A stretch of 64,000 nucleotides of DNA from Lachnospiraceae bacterium (GTDB taxonomy: Bacteria > Bacillota > Clostridia > Lachnospirales > Lachnospiraceae). Shown piece after piece: positions 16,869 to 25,881 of this stretch (its first letter is position 1; each line of letters opens with the position of its first letter). The stretch is from contig JAETOL010000003.1 in assembly GCA_021771755.1 (NCBI GenBank), positions 124,001 to 188,000 of the forward strand, written 5' to 3'. Below the pieces are notes generated by a model, which saw nothing but the letters and a program-made list of their open reading frames with translations, was not told the origin of the DNA and made no database searches. The position numbers were made by a program, and so were the translations under genes.

Positions 16869-18314
16869 ATGAAAAGGATTTTATTTGCAACATCAGAAGC
16901 AGTGCCGTTTATCAAGACAGGAGGATTGGCAGACGTAGCCGGAGCGCTTCCGAAATATTTCGATAAACGTTATTTTGATATCCGTGTTATCCTCCCAAAA
17001 TATGCCTGCATGAAACAGGAATGGAAAGATAAAATGGAGTATGTGACCCATTTTTATATGGATCTTGGGTACAAAAACTGCTATGTAGGCATCATGCAGA
17101 TGCAGTATGAAGGAATTCAGTTTTATTTTATTGACAATGAATATTATTTCAGCGGTCCGAAGCCTTATGACAGCGCACCATGGGACCTGGAAAAATTTGC
17201 ATTTTTCTCCAAGGCAGTGCTTTCCGTACTTCCGGTGATCGGTTTCCGCCCAGATGTGATCCACTGTCATGACTGGCAGACCGGTCTTGTTCCTGTATAT
17301 CTTCATGATTCCTTCCAGCAGAATGATTTCTTCTGGGGTATCAAGACAGTTATGACTATCCATAATCTGAAATTCCAGGGTGTATGGGATGTAAAAACAG
17401 TAAAAGAAATCACAGGACTGTCTGATTATTACTTTGCACCGGATAAGCTTGAGGCTTATAAGGACGCCAACTTCCTGAAGGGCGGTATCGTATTTGCCGA
17501 CGCGGTTACCACTGTAAGTAATACATATGCAGAAGAGATCAAGACTCCGTTCTACGGAGAAAAGCTGGATGGTCTGATGTGTGCCCGCTCCAACAGTCTC
17601 CGCGGAATCGTAAACGGAATCGATTATGATGTATTTAATCCGGAAACGGATCCGTTTATTACACAGAATTATAATGCAAAGACCTTCCGTAAAGAAAAAG
17701 TAAAAAATAAACTTCAGCTCCAGAAGGATCTGGGTCTTGAAGTTGATCCGAAGGCTATGATGATCGGTATCGTATCCCGCCTGACTGACCAGAAAGGTTT
17801 TGATCTGATCGCTTATGTGATGGATGAAATGTGCCAGGATGCGGTTCAGTTTGTAATCCTGGGAACCGGTGATGAACGTTATGAGAATATGTTCCGTCAC
17901 TTTGACTGGAAATATCATGGCAAGGTTTCTGCCCAGATTTATTATGATGAGCCGATGTCTCACAGAATCTATGCAGCTTCAGATGCATTCCTGATGCCGT
18001 CTCTCTTTGAGCCGTGCGGACTGAGCCAGCTGATGAGCCTTCGCTATGGAACCCTTCCGATCGTTCGTGAGACAGGCGGTCTGAAGGATACTGTACAGCC
18101 TTATAACGAGTTTGAAGGAACCGGAACAGGCTTTAGCTTTACCAATTACAATGCACACGAGATGATGGCTACGGTACGGAATGCAGAGCGTGTATTCTAC
18201 GACAACAAGCGCGAGTGGAACAAGATGGTAGACCGTGCCATGGCAGCTGATTTCTCCTGGGGAAATTCTGCAAGACAGTACGAAGAAATGTACAACTGGC
18301 TGATCGGTGAATAA
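16869..18314 (+). CDS. glgA: Glycogen synthase
   Basis: 481 aa, full length GT5. It adds glucose from ADP-glucose to alpha-1,4-glucan. ADP-glucose-binding KTGGLADVAGALPK starts at residue 15; the C-terminal GT-B half has SRLTDQKGFDL and SLFEPCGLSQLMSLRYGT with the catalytic E. ATG 16869 follows AAGGAGGGG. It follows spo0A by 59 bp with its own TATAAT at about 16824. No other glycogen genes are in the window. Confidence 0.95.
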   Translation: MKRILFATSEAVPFIKTGGLADVAGALPKYFDKRYFDIRVILPKYACMKQEWKDKMEYVTHFYMDLGYKNCYVGIMQMQYEGIQFYFIDNEYYFSGPKPYDSAPWDLEKFAFFSKAVLSVLPVIGFRPDVIHCHDWQTGLVPVYLHDSFQQNDFFWGIKTVMTIHNLKFQGVWDVKTVKEITGLSDYYFAPDKLEAYKDANFLKGGIVFADAVTTVSNTYAEEIKTPFYGEKLDGLMCARSNSLRGIVNGIDYDVFNPETDPFITQNYNAKTFRKEKVKNKLQLQKDLGLEVDPKAMMIGIVSRLTDQKGFDLIAYVMDEMCQDAVQFVILGTGDERYENMFRHFDWKYHGKVSAQIYYDEPMSHRIYAASDAFLMPSLFEPCGLSQLMSLRYGTLPIVRETGGLKDTVQPYNEFEGTGTGFSFTNYNAHEMMATVRNAERVFYDNKREWNKMVDRAMAADFSWGNSARQYEEMYNWLIGE

Positions 18315-18331
18315 AAAATCTGTTTTCTGAC

Positions 18332-18369
18332 ATACTACCTTTTGTAAAATATCATTGAGGAGGTAGTAT
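18332..18369 (+). promoter_or_regulatory. Hairpin masking the ribosome site of the next gene
   Basis: ATACTACCT (18332-18340) is exactly complementary to AGGTAGTAT (18361-18369). The 3' arm begins inside GAGGAGG, the ribosome site of the gene at 18371. The stem ends right before its ATG, so folding would hinder initiation. Confidence 0.55.
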
Positions 18370-18370
18370 C

Positions 18371-18556
18371 ATGACAGAGATTTCAGAACTTGATCTTCAG
18401 AACCTGCGCCATCTGATCGGCGGCTTTGACACCACACACTGTAAGATGCAGGACTATGCACAAAAGACAGAGGATATGGAAGTAAAGCAGTTTTTCCAGA
18501 AATCCGCCCAGTCCGCACAGCAGACTAAACAGCAGCTGATGCAGTTTTTACAGTAG
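18371..18556 (+). CDS. Small helical protein, probable spore coat partner
   Basis: 61 aa, rich in Gln (KQFFQKSAQSAQQTKQQLM). Helical, without a signal or membrane segment. It is followed 12 bp later by a CotF-like coat gene and preceded by GAGGAGG. The pair arrangement and composition match small coat-associated proteins of Clostridia, but no specific family is recognised. Confidence 0.7.
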   Translation: MTEISELDLQNLRHLIGGFDTTHCKMQDYAQKTEDMEVKQFFQKSAQSAQQTKQQLMQFLQ

Positions 18557-18568
18557 GAGGTGCCGAAG

Positions 18569-18817
18569 ATGAATGAAAAGACAATGGTAGCAGACACACT
18601 GGCAGGTATTAACGGTGAGCTTGTGCGTTATGGAGAGATGATCCCCCAGACAGAAAATGCACAGCTGAAACAGACTCTGAAACAGATTCGCAATCAGTGT
18701 GAAATGTCTCAGGAAGAAATTTACCGTATTGCCCGGGCAAGAGGATATTATGTTCCGGCAGCAAAAGCCACTAGAGAGGAAGTTGATCATGTCCGCTCTG
18801 TACTGAGTCAGGGCTGA
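18569..18817 (+). CDS. CotF-like spore coat protein
   Basis: 82 aa. The pattern of a four-helix CotF-type domain is visible: an ADTLAGINGELVRYGEM start, then LKQIRNQCEMSQEEIYRIAR and a GYYVPA turn. Family members are coat components deposited on the spore. ATG 18569 is preferred to GTG 18560 because TAGGAGG lies 8 bp before it. A terminator follows. Confidence 0.78.
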   Translation: MNEKTMVADTLAGINGELVRYGEMIPQTENAQLKQTLKQIRNQCEMSQEEIYRIARARGYYVPAAKATREEVDHVRSVLSQG

Positions 18818-18830
18818 TAAAGCAAAAATA

Positions 18831-18879
18831 AAAGCTTTCGCAGGAAACAGAGAAATCTGTGGAATGCGAAAGCTTTTTT
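18831..18879 (+). terminator. Terminator after the coat genes
   Basis: AAAGCTTTCGCA (18831-18842) pairs perfectly with TGCGAAAGCTTT (18865-18876), followed by a T-run to 18879. Confidence 0.9.
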
Positions 18880-18941
18880 TGACAGGAATCAGAGACAGCG
18901 GGAAAGCATAGGCTGATAAAAAATGAAATTATGGTGAGGCC

Positions 18942-20723
18942 ATGCTGGAAAAAGAAGATTATGAACCGGGGCTGGAAAGTTTTATAAAAAAAGAAGCAGA
19001 AGTCACGGTCAGTCAGGAAGGAACGGACGAAGATCAGATCCTTCCGGCTCAGGATGAAAATTTCCGTAATTATATTGTCCGATATAATCAAAGTGTAAAC
19101 GGTACAGCCAGACATGAATCCAACAGATATTTTCAGATCATTGATGAACTCTTTGGGGTGATTTATGTGCCTCCGTCACAGATCCCGGAACCACTGATCA
19201 GCAGCTATTCTTATTTTTCTGTGCCAAAATGCTATACCTACATGGACCAGGGAAGCCTTGGGGCATCTGGGATCACAAGGCTCCATGACCATCCTTATCT
19301 GAAGCTTCGGGGAGTCGGGAATCTTATTGCAGTGATCGATTCGGGAATAGACTGGAGACATGAGGCGTTCCGAAACGGAAACCGTACAAAAATCCTCTGC
19401 ATCTGGGATCAGAATGCTTCCGGCACACCGTCGGAAGGAGTTCCGTATGGGCGAGTCTTTACCAGAGAGGAAATCAACCGTGCCCTGACATCTCCGGATG
19501 ATGTGGAAGAACTTCCGCCTCTGGATGAAAATGGCCATGGAACAATGCTGGCAGGAACCGCAGCAGGAAATATGATTCCGGAGCAGGGATTTTCCGGTGC
19601 TGCACCGGAAGCAGAGCTGGTGGTGGTAAAATTAAAGCAGGCAAAAAAATACCTCAGGGAACTTTACCTGATTCCTCCTTCCGCAGAGGTGTTTCAGGAG
19701 GATGATATAATGCTGGCGATCTCTTATGTGGTAAAGACGGCGTTCCGATATCAGAAACCTCTGTCTGTGTGCATTGGACTGGGAAGCAGCCTGGGAGCCC
19801 ACAGAGGGGAAGGACCTCTCAGCCAGTATGTGGGCAGTGTTGCCAATTTTACTCAGAATGCAGTAGCAGTTGCCGCAGGTAATGAAGGACTTGCCAGACA
19901 TCACTATATGGGAATGATAAATGAGACCAATCCCCGGGATATCCTGGAACTGAGGGTAGGGAAGCCGGAATCCTTATATGGATTTTCTATGGAGTTTTGG
20001 GGAGAATCTCCGGATTTTTATAACGTTGTCATTCAGTCGCCCACCGGAGAGCGGCTGCCGGTAAGCTCTGCTCTGAAAAACAGTACGCAGGAGCTTTCCT
20101 TTGTGTTTGTGGAAACAAAGGTGCTGGTAAATTATATTCCCATAGAGAGGCGATCGGGAAATACACTGATCTTTTTCCGCTTTCTTCATCCGGCGGAAGG
20201 AATCTGGAAGCTGGAGACAGAAAGCCGGCTTAACAGTCCGGCCATGTTTCATGTCTGGCTTCCGGTGCAGGGAATGATATCAGAGGAAACATATTTTCTG
20301 GAAGCTTCTCCGGATTATACCATTACGGCACCGGGGGATGCCCCCAATGGTATGACAGCTACTGCGTATCAGTATCGGGACAACAGCCTCTACATACGGG
20401 CCAGCAGAGGATATAATACGGATAATCTGGTCAAACCGGATTTTGCTGCTCCGGGAGTGGATATAAAAGTGCCGCTGGCAGGCCCTTTGGGCGGTTATGG
20501 AACAGCATCCGGAACAAGTCTTGCGGCAGCACAGACCGCAGGGGCTGCGGCGCTTCTGTTTGAATGGGCAAATATCCGGGGAAACGAGCCGTTCTTTTTT
20601 GGAAACAGCGTAAAGAACTATCTGAGGAGAGGGGCTGTCAGAGAGGAAAATATGACATATCCAAATAAAGAATGGGGGTATGGAAGGATCAATCTTTATC
20701 ATACGTTTGAATTGCTCACATAA
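18942..20723 (+). CDS. Subtilisin-like S8 peptidase (Csp-type)
   Basis: 593 aa. The catalytic triad is present: D133 in IAVIDSGID, H199 in ENGHGTMLAG and S526 in GTASGTSLAAA. A large insert between H and S (about 330-460) and the absence of a signal peptide match the Csp family, which in Clostridia processes the germination hydrolase SleC. An N-terminal prodomain of about 90 residues precedes the core. All three catalytic residues are intact, so it should be an active enzyme. A spore germination role is inferred from the family and nearby coat genes. Confidence 0.87.
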   Translation: MLEKEDYEPGLESFIKKEAEVTVSQEGTDEDQILPAQDENFRNYIVRYNQSVNGTARHESNRYFQIIDELFGVIYVPPSQIPEPLISSYSYFSVPKCYTYMDQGSLGASGITRLHDHPYLKLRGVGNLIAVIDSGIDWRHEAFRNGNRTKILCIWDQNASGTPSEGVPYGRVFTREEINRALTSPDDVEELPPLDENGHGTMLAGTAAGNMIPEQGFSGAAPEAELVVVKLKQAKKYLRELYLIPPSAEVFQEDDIMLAISYVVKTAFRYQKPLSVCIGLGSSLGAHRGEGPLSQYVGSVANFTQNAVAVAAGNEGLARHHYMGMINETNPRDILELRVGKPESLYGFSMEFWGESPDFYNVVIQSPTGERLPVSSALKNSTQELSFVFVETKVLVNYIPIERRSGNTLIFFRFLHPAEGIWKLETESRLNSPAMFHVWLPVQGMISEETYFLEASPDYTITAPGDAPNGMTATAYQYRDNSLYIRASRGYNTDNLVKPDFAAPGVDIKVPLAGPLGGYGTASGTSLAAAQTAGAAALLFEWANIRGNEPFFFGNSVKNYLRRGAVREENMTYPNKEWGYGRINLYHTFELLT

Positions 20724-20787
20724 AAGTCCACAAAAAAGAACATAATTTTTTGTGTAATATTTATACAAAAATTTTTAGGTAGGCTAA

Positions 20788-20816
20788 TTGTTTTTATGCA
20801 TTTTGTTTGGTATAAT
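20788..20816 (+). promoter_or_regulatory. Promoter of the NCS2 permease gene
   Basis: TTGTTT (20788-20793), 17 bp and TATAAT (20811-20816). It lies 52 bp before ATG 20868. No purine-riboswitch core was recognised in the short leader. Confidence 0.7.
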
Positions 20817-20867
20817 AAAACCTGGCAGAAAAAGCATAAGCAGAAACAAAAGAAAAGGGAGGGTATT

Positions 20868-22259
20868 ATGAAACGAGGAAGTATTTTTGAGTTGGACGGC
20901 ATTCCGCGTCTGCGGGAAGCTGCTCCGCTTGCTCTTCAGCATGTAGTGGCAATGATCGTTGGCTGCGTAACGCCTGCAATTATTGTTGCAGGCGCGGTGG
21001 GCGATGGTGGATTAAAACCAGAGGATCGGGTTATTCTGATTCAGGCATCTCTGGTGATGTCTGCTCTTGCCACTTTGATCCAGCTGTTTCCGATAGGAAA
21101 AAAAGCTGGCTTTGCCATTGGCTCTGGTCTTCCTATGATCATGGGTGTCAGCTTTGCCTATGTGCCAAGTATGCAGGCAATTGCAGAAGGCTATGGTGTG
21201 GCGGCTATTTTTGGCGCTCAGATCGTAGGCGGTATTGTAGCCCTTGTAATGGGGCTTCTGGTCCGGCAGATCCGGGTGTTCTTTCCACCTTTGATCACAG
21301 GTACGGTTGTATTTACTATCGGTCTTTCTCTCTATCCCACAGCTATTAACTATATGGCTGGAGGTGTGGGAAGTGAGAACTATGGTGCCTGGCAGAACTG
21401 GCTGGTAGCCTTTTTCACCCTGGGTGTGGTAACTGCCCTGAACCATTTCGGAAAGGGAATCTGTAAACTGGCTTCCATCCTGATTGGAATTATTGCAGGA
21501 TATATTGTGTCCATACCTTTTGGAATGGTGGATCTTTCCAGCGTAGGGGAAGCAGGTGTGTTTCAGCTTCCGCAGTTTATGCATTTTGGTGTAGAGTTTG
21601 AAATCTCTTCCTGTGTGGCCATTGGTATTCTGTTTGCCATCAATTCTGTACAGGCTATTGGAGATTATTCAGCTACCACTATCGGCTCCATGAACCGTAC
21701 ACCAAAAGACAGAGAGCTTCAGAACGGTATCGTGGCTTATGGTCTCAGCAATGTGGTCAGCGCTATGTTCGGCTGTCTTCCAACCGCTACATACAGCCAG
21801 AACGTAGGTATTGTGACCACTACAAAGGTTATTAACCGATGCGTACTGGGACTGGCTGCTGTGATTCTGGCAGTAGCAGGAATCGTACCGAAGTTTTCTG
21901 CATTGCTGACAACCATTCCTCAGTGTGTACTGGGAGGAGCAACGGTTTCTGTTTTTGCATCTATTGCAATGACAGGTATGAAGCTTGTTGCTTCTGCAGA
22001 GATGGATTATCGCAATTCTTCTATTGTAGGTCTGGCGGCAGCACTGGGAATGGGTGTGTCTCAGGCAACTGCAGCGCTTGCAACTTTCCCGGCATGGGTT
22101 ACTACTATTTTTGGAAAATCCCCTGTAGTTCTTGCTACGATAATTGCGGTGCTTTTGAATATCATTCTGCCCAAAAGCCGTGATGAAAAAAAAGAGGAAG
22201 ATATCAAAAAAAAACAGGTTGAGGAACAACTGAAGAAAGACCGGGAAGAATTTCAGTAA
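20868..22259 (+). CDS. Uracil/xanthine permease (NCS2 family)
   Basis: 463 aa with about fourcteen membrane segments. The family start LREAAPLALQHVVAMIVG and the mid-protein NSVQAIGDYSATTIGSM are typical of NCS2 nucleobase:cation symporters. The QAIGDYSA segment in the substrate region suggests a purine/xanthine rather than uracil preference, but this is an inference. ATG 20868 follows AAAGGGAGGG; the in-frame ATG at 20796 lies within the promoter. A highly charged C-terminal tail closes it. Confidence 0.92.
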   Translation: MKRGSIFELDGIPRLREAAPLALQHVVAMIVGCVTPAIIVAGAVGDGGLKPEDRVILIQASLVMSALATLIQLFPIGKKAGFAIGSGLPMIMGVSFAYVPSMQAIAEGYGVAAIFGAQIVGGIVALVMGLLVRQIRVFFPPLITGTVVFTIGLSLYPTAINYMAGGVGSENYGAWQNWLVAFFTLGVVTALNHFGKGICKLASILIGIIAGYIVSIPFGMVDLSSVGEAGVFQLPQFMHFGVEFEISSCVAIGILFAINSVQAIGDYSATTIGSMNRTPKDRELQNGIVAYGLSNVVSAMFGCLPTATYSQNVGIVTTTKVINRCVLGLAAVILAVAGIVPKFSALLTTIPQCVLGGATVSVFASIAMTGMKLVASAEMDYRNSSIVGLAAALGMGVSQATAALATFPAWVTTIFGKSPVVLATIIAVLLNIILPKSRDEKKEEDIKKKQVEEQLKKDREEFQ

Positions 22260-22264
22260 AAAAA

Positions 22265-22297
22265 ATGGCGCAGACTTTCGTCTGCGCCATTTTTTTA
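22265..22297. terminator. Bidirectional terminator (permease / pfp)
   Basis: ATGGCGCAGAC (22265-22275) pairs perfectly with GTCTGCGCCAT (22280-22290), with an A-run before and a T-run after. It serves both convergent genes. Confidence 0.93.
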
Positions 22298-22303
22298 CAC
22301 GGT

Positions 22304-23536
22304 TTATTTTCTGTAGACAAAAACAGGCAGTCCATCGTCGCCTGCAGGAACAGAGATATTTCCCTGTACCAGAGGTGTCACATATTTTATGAAATCTTCG
22401 GATACATCGGATCCGTTTTCGGTGATCCACTGAGTGGGAACTCCCTTTTCTTCATTGCAGATGAGATTGACATCTTCCAGACCACATTCCATCAGATAAG
22501 AACCGTCTTCGCTTTCTCGGCGGATAAAGGAAACCATTTTTCCGGTTTCTCCATTCAGAGCAGCCTGAACACCGAATCGTCCGGCAGCCACTGCCTCAGA
22601 CTGGTCTGTTTTGGAAATCAGAGAAGCGCTGCAGCGCTGGCTGACGTTCAGCTCTACAGAGCGGGCTTTTACTCCAAGACGGCTTCTTACCAGATTCTCC
22701 AGATATTTTCCACAGCCGGCAAGCATTTTGTGACCAAAGTTGTCAGTTCCTACAGAACTGTCATATTCGCAGATAAAGGTTCCCTCTGCATCATGAATTC
22801 CTTCGGATACACAGACAACGACATTGCAGTTTTTCTCAAAGGCTTTTTCTACGTCAGAGAGGAACTGTTCTGTGTCAAAGCTGCTTTCCGGAAGATAGAT
22901 GAAGAGAGGATTGTCTCCTTTATATTTGCGGGCAAGAGCGCCGGCTGCAGTAAGCCAGCCTGCATGGCGTCCCATGATCTCAATGATGGTCACAGATTTT
23001 TTTTCATAAACACTGGCATCCAGAGTGATCTCGCGAACGGTAGATGCCACATATTTGGCGGCGCTTCCGTAACCGGGGGTATGATCCGTATGCACCAGGT
23101 CATTGTCAATGGTCTTAGGTTCTCCGATCACACGGATGGAACTTCCGATCCGGGCTGCGTAGCGGGAAAGCTTGCTTACAGTATCCATGGAATCATTGCC
23201 GCCGATATAGAAGAACCAGCCGATATTCAGTTCTTCAAATTTACGGAAAAGAAGAGGATAGATCGGATCTTCCAGAGATTCCGGAAGCTTGTAGCGGCAG
23301 GAGCCAAGATATGCGCCCGGTGTATGCTTCAGGTACTCCAGCCTTTCTCCCGGAAGAGCTTCCCGGAAATTCAGGATCCGGTTATCCAGAAAACCTTCGA
23401 TACCGTTTACCATTCCATAAACTTCACCGATCTCCTGATCATGTGCGATTCCCTCTGCCACAACTCCATAAAGGCTGCTGTTGATCACTGCTGTAGGTCC
23501 GCCGGACTGTCCGACGATCAGATTTTTCTTTGCCAT
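22304..23536 (-). CDS. pfp: Pyrophosphate-type 6-phosphofructokinase
   Basis: 410 aa. It phosphorylates fructose-6-phosphate in glycolysis. The start MAKKNLIVGQSGGPTAVINSS holds the phosphoryl-donor loop; GGNDSMDTVSKL replaces the GGDGS of ATP enzymes, and PKTIDNDL follows. Asp in GGNDS and Lys in PKTIDND are the determinants for pyrophosphate use by family knowledge. Start 23536 is behind CGGAGG; a longer frame to 23611 has no ribosome site. Monocistronic, ended by the shared terminator at 22265. Confidence 0.92.
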   Translation of the reverse strand: MAKKNLIVGQSGGPTAVINSSLYGVVAEGIAHDQEIGEVYGMVNGIEGFLDNRILNFREALPGERLEYLKHTPGAYLGSCRYKLPESLEDPIYPLLFRKFEELNIGWFFYIGGNDSMDTVSKLSRYAARIGSSIRVIGEPKTIDNDLVHTDHTPGYGSAAKYVASTVREITLDASVYEKKSVTIIEIMGRHAGWLTAAGALARKYKGDNPLFIYLPESSFDTEQFLSDVEKAFEKNCNVVVCVSEGIHDAEGTFICEYDSSVGTDNFGHKMLAGCGKYLENLVRSRLGVKARSVELNVSQRCSASLISKTDQSEAVAAGRFGVQAALNGETGKMVSFIRRESEDGSYLMECGLEDVNLICNEEKGVPTQWITENGSDVSEDFIKYVTPLVQGNISVPAGDDGLPVFVYRK

Positions 23537-23708
23537 TTTGTACCTCCGATTGGGATATTGATAGGATAAATTTCTGATTACCAGTATACCATAAGGAAAG
23601 GGGAATGACAAACGTTACTGTTTCCCACATTGTTTTTTCATATCTTCTATATTATAATGAAGACACGGAAAAATTCCTTTGGGAATAAGAATAGAACAGG
23701 AGCAGATT

Positions 23709-24926
23709 ATGAGAGCATACGAACGTTTATTAAATTATGTAAAGATTCATACGACCAGTGATGAAAACAGCAATACAACACCTACCACGGCCCGTCAGTT
23801 TGATCTGGCAGAGCTTTTGGTAAAGGAAATGAAGGAACTGGGAGTCAAAAATGCCAGGGTAGATGAAAACTGTTATGTGTATGGTGAGATTCCTGCCACC
23901 CCGGGATACGAGGACAGACCGGCAATCGGGCTGATTGCGCATCTGGACACCGCGCCGGATTTCTGCGGGGAAAATGTGAATCCGCAGATCCATGAAAATT
24001 ACAATGGAGAAGATCTTCCTTTGGGAGACAGCGGAAAGATTCTTTCTGTCAAAAAGTTCCCACATCTGAAAGATCTGAAGGGAAGAACACTGATCACTAC
24101 AGATGGAACCACTCTTTTGGGTGCGGATGACAAAGCCGGTGTTGCGGAAATTATGACGGTTGCGGAAGAACTTCTTAAAGGAACCATGGCTCATGGAAAA
24201 GTGTGCCTTGCCTTTACACCGGATGAGGAAGTGGGAAGCGGAGCCGGCAAGCTGGATATTCCGGGACTGAGTGCTCAGTATGCCTATACAGCAGACGGCG
24301 GACGTGAAAATGAGATCGTATACGAAAACTTTAATGCCAGTGAGGCTATCCTTGAGATCCGGGGCTTTAACATCCATCCGGGAGAAGCAAAAAATACCAT
24401 GGTCAATGCGGCTCTGGTGGCAATGGAGATCAACAGCATGCTGCCGTCTCTGGAAACTCCGGCTCATACAGAATTATATGAGGGCTTTTTCCATCTTTGC
24501 GAGATGCAGGGAACGGTAGAACAGGCAAGACTTGTGTACATCATCCGGGATCACAGTGCAGCCTGCTTTGAGGCAAGAGAGAAAACCCTGGAACACATTA
24601 CAAAGCTTATGAATGAGAAATACGGAGAGGGGACAGTCAGCCTGGAGATCACAGAGCAGTACCGGAATATGATCGAAAAAATAGAACCGTGCATGCATCT
24701 GGTAGATCATGCCAAGGACGCGATCCGTGAACTGGGAATGGAGCCGGATACCGATCCGATCCGTGGCGGTACAGACGGATCCCAGCTCAGCTTCCGGGGT
24801 CTGCCCTGTCCGAATCTGGGAACAGGCGGTTATGCTTTCCATGGTCCTTATGAGCACATTACCGCAGAGGGAATGGATATGGCTGTTCAGGTCATGCTGG
24901 GGATTTTGAAGCGCTATGCAAAATAA
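23709..24926 (+). CDS. pepT: Peptidase T (tripeptidase)
   Basis: 405 aa, M20B metallopeptidase releasing N-terminal residues from tripeptides in the cytosol. Metal-binding residues are seen in IAHLDTAPD, GADDKAGVAEI and TPDEEVGSGA, with YTADGG and the C-terminal GTGGYAFHGPYEH also matching. ATG 23709 follows AACAGGAG; the frame upstream to 23679 has no ribosome site. A long hairpin follows at 24954. Confidence 0.95.
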   Translation: MRAYERLLNYVKIHTTSDENSNTTPTTARQFDLAELLVKEMKELGVKNARVDENCYVYGEIPATPGYEDRPAIGLIAHLDTAPDFCGENVNPQIHENYNGEDLPLGDSGKILSVKKFPHLKDLKGRTLITTDGTTLLGADDKAGVAEIMTVAEELLKGTMAHGKVCLAFTPDEEVGSGAGKLDIPGLSAQYAYTADGGRENEIVYENFNASEAILEIRGFNIHPGEAKNTMVNAALVAMEINSMLPSLETPAHTELYEGFFHLCEMQGTVEQARLVYIIRDHSAACFEAREKTLEHITKLMNEKYGEGTVSLEITEQYRNMIEKIEPCMHLVDHAKDAIRELGMEPDTDPIRGGTDGSQLSFRGLPCPNLGTGGYAFHGPYEHITAEGMDMAVQVMLGILKRYAK

Positions 24927-24953
24927 AATAAAAAATTTTAAATAATATGCGAT

Positions 24954-24998
24954 AAAAAACACTTCTTTTGCATTGTACATGTAAAGGAGGTGTTTTTT
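24954..24998 (+). promoter_or_regulatory. Terminator-like hairpin containing a Shine-Dalgarno site
   Basis: The arm 24954-24969 (AAAAAACACTTCTTTT) pairs with 24983-24998 (AAAGGAGGTGTTTTTT) over about 15 positions with G-U pairs, and ends in a T-run. It could terminate pepT, yet its 3' arm carries AAAGGAGG, the ribosome site of the gene starting at 25000. Confidence 0.7.
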
Positions 24999-24999
24999 T

Positions 25000-25869
25000 A
25001 TGATAAAGAAAAACAAAATAACAGCGGCAATGATCCTTCTGGGGCTGACGGGAGGTATTTTGACCGGAGCTGGAGGCTGCATCGTGAAGGGAGCAGCAGA
25101 GACAGAGCCTTTGAAGGTGACTCTTTTGAAGGTAGGAAAGGCAGATGCCATTGCCATACAGACAGAAAAAAATACCATGGTGATCGATACCGGGGAAGAG
25201 GAGGACGGAGAGGAACTGGTATTTTATCTGAAAAATCAGGGAATCACGCAGGTGGATACGCTTCTGATCACACATTTTGACCAGGATCATGTAGGCGGGG
25301 CAGATACACTGATCGAATCCATGGATGTAGAAAGAGTACTGGTTCCGGATTATGAAGGAACGTCCACAGAATATCAGGATTTTATGATCACACTGGAAGA
25401 AAAGGGAATGACGGCAGAACGTCTGAAAAAAGCAGAAGAGTTTGAACTGGGCAGTGCGAAAGTTCTTGTAGAGCCGCCTGTTTCCTGCGAGATCAAAAAC
25501 GGAGAAGCGGAAGTAGATAATAATTTTTCGATCATTACGACAGTGACTCATGGAAAAAACAGGCTTCTGTTTACCGGAGATGCAGAAAAACAGAGGATCA
25601 GACAGTGGATGAAAGAGGGGAACGTATCTCCCTGTGATTTTTTGAAGGTTCCTCATCACGGTGTTTATAATACGGCACTGCAGGAACTGTTTGAAACGGT
25701 GGCGCCGGAGTATGCAGTAATTTGCTCCTCAAATAAAAATCCCGCAGATCCCCAGACGATTGAATTATTAAAAAAATATAACACGCATGTGTTTCAGACA
25801 AAGGATGGAAATATCACCGTGATCAGTGATGGAACATCTCTGGAAATGAAACAGGATCTGGAACACTAG
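25000..25869 (+). CDS. Exported metallo-beta-lactamase-fold hydrolase (ComEC-like)
   Basis: 289 aa. The N-terminal hydrophobic signal (about 6-27) ends in GAGGC, possibly a lipoprotein site although the lipobox is not canonical. The metal site THFDQDHVGG, then LFTGDAEKQ and PHHGVYNT match the ComEC/Rec2 C-terminal hydrolase group. This suggests a surface phosphodiesterase or nuclease-type enzyme. It overlaps no neighbour and is followed 12 bp later by the VTC gene. Expression may be limited by the hairpin over its ribosome site. Confidence 0.88.
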   Translation: MIKKNKITAAMILLGLTGGILTGAGGCIVKGAAETEPLKVTLLKVGKADAIAIQTEKNTMVIDTGEEEDGEELVFYLKNQGITQVDTLLITHFDQDHVGGADTLIESMDVERVLVPDYEGTSTEYQDFMITLEEKGMTAERLKKAEEFELGSAKVLVEPPVSCEIKNGEAEVDNNFSIITTVTHGKNRLLFTGDAEKQRIRQWMKEGNVSPCDFLKVPHHGVYNTALQELFETVAPEYAVICSSNKNPADPQTIELLKKYNTHVFQTKDGNITVISDGTSLEMKQDLEH

Positions 25870-25881
25870 GAAGGAGAACGT

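Noticed and set aside
20817-20867. Purine riboswitch before the NCS2 permease
   Set aside because: The leader is only about 50 nt and lacks the conserved three-way junction.
22265-23569. Long + strand frame (434 codons) opposite the phosphofructokinase gene
   Set aside because: It is antisense to a well-conserved pfp, has Cys/Phe/His-rich composition typical of a shadow frame and begins within the terminator hairpin.
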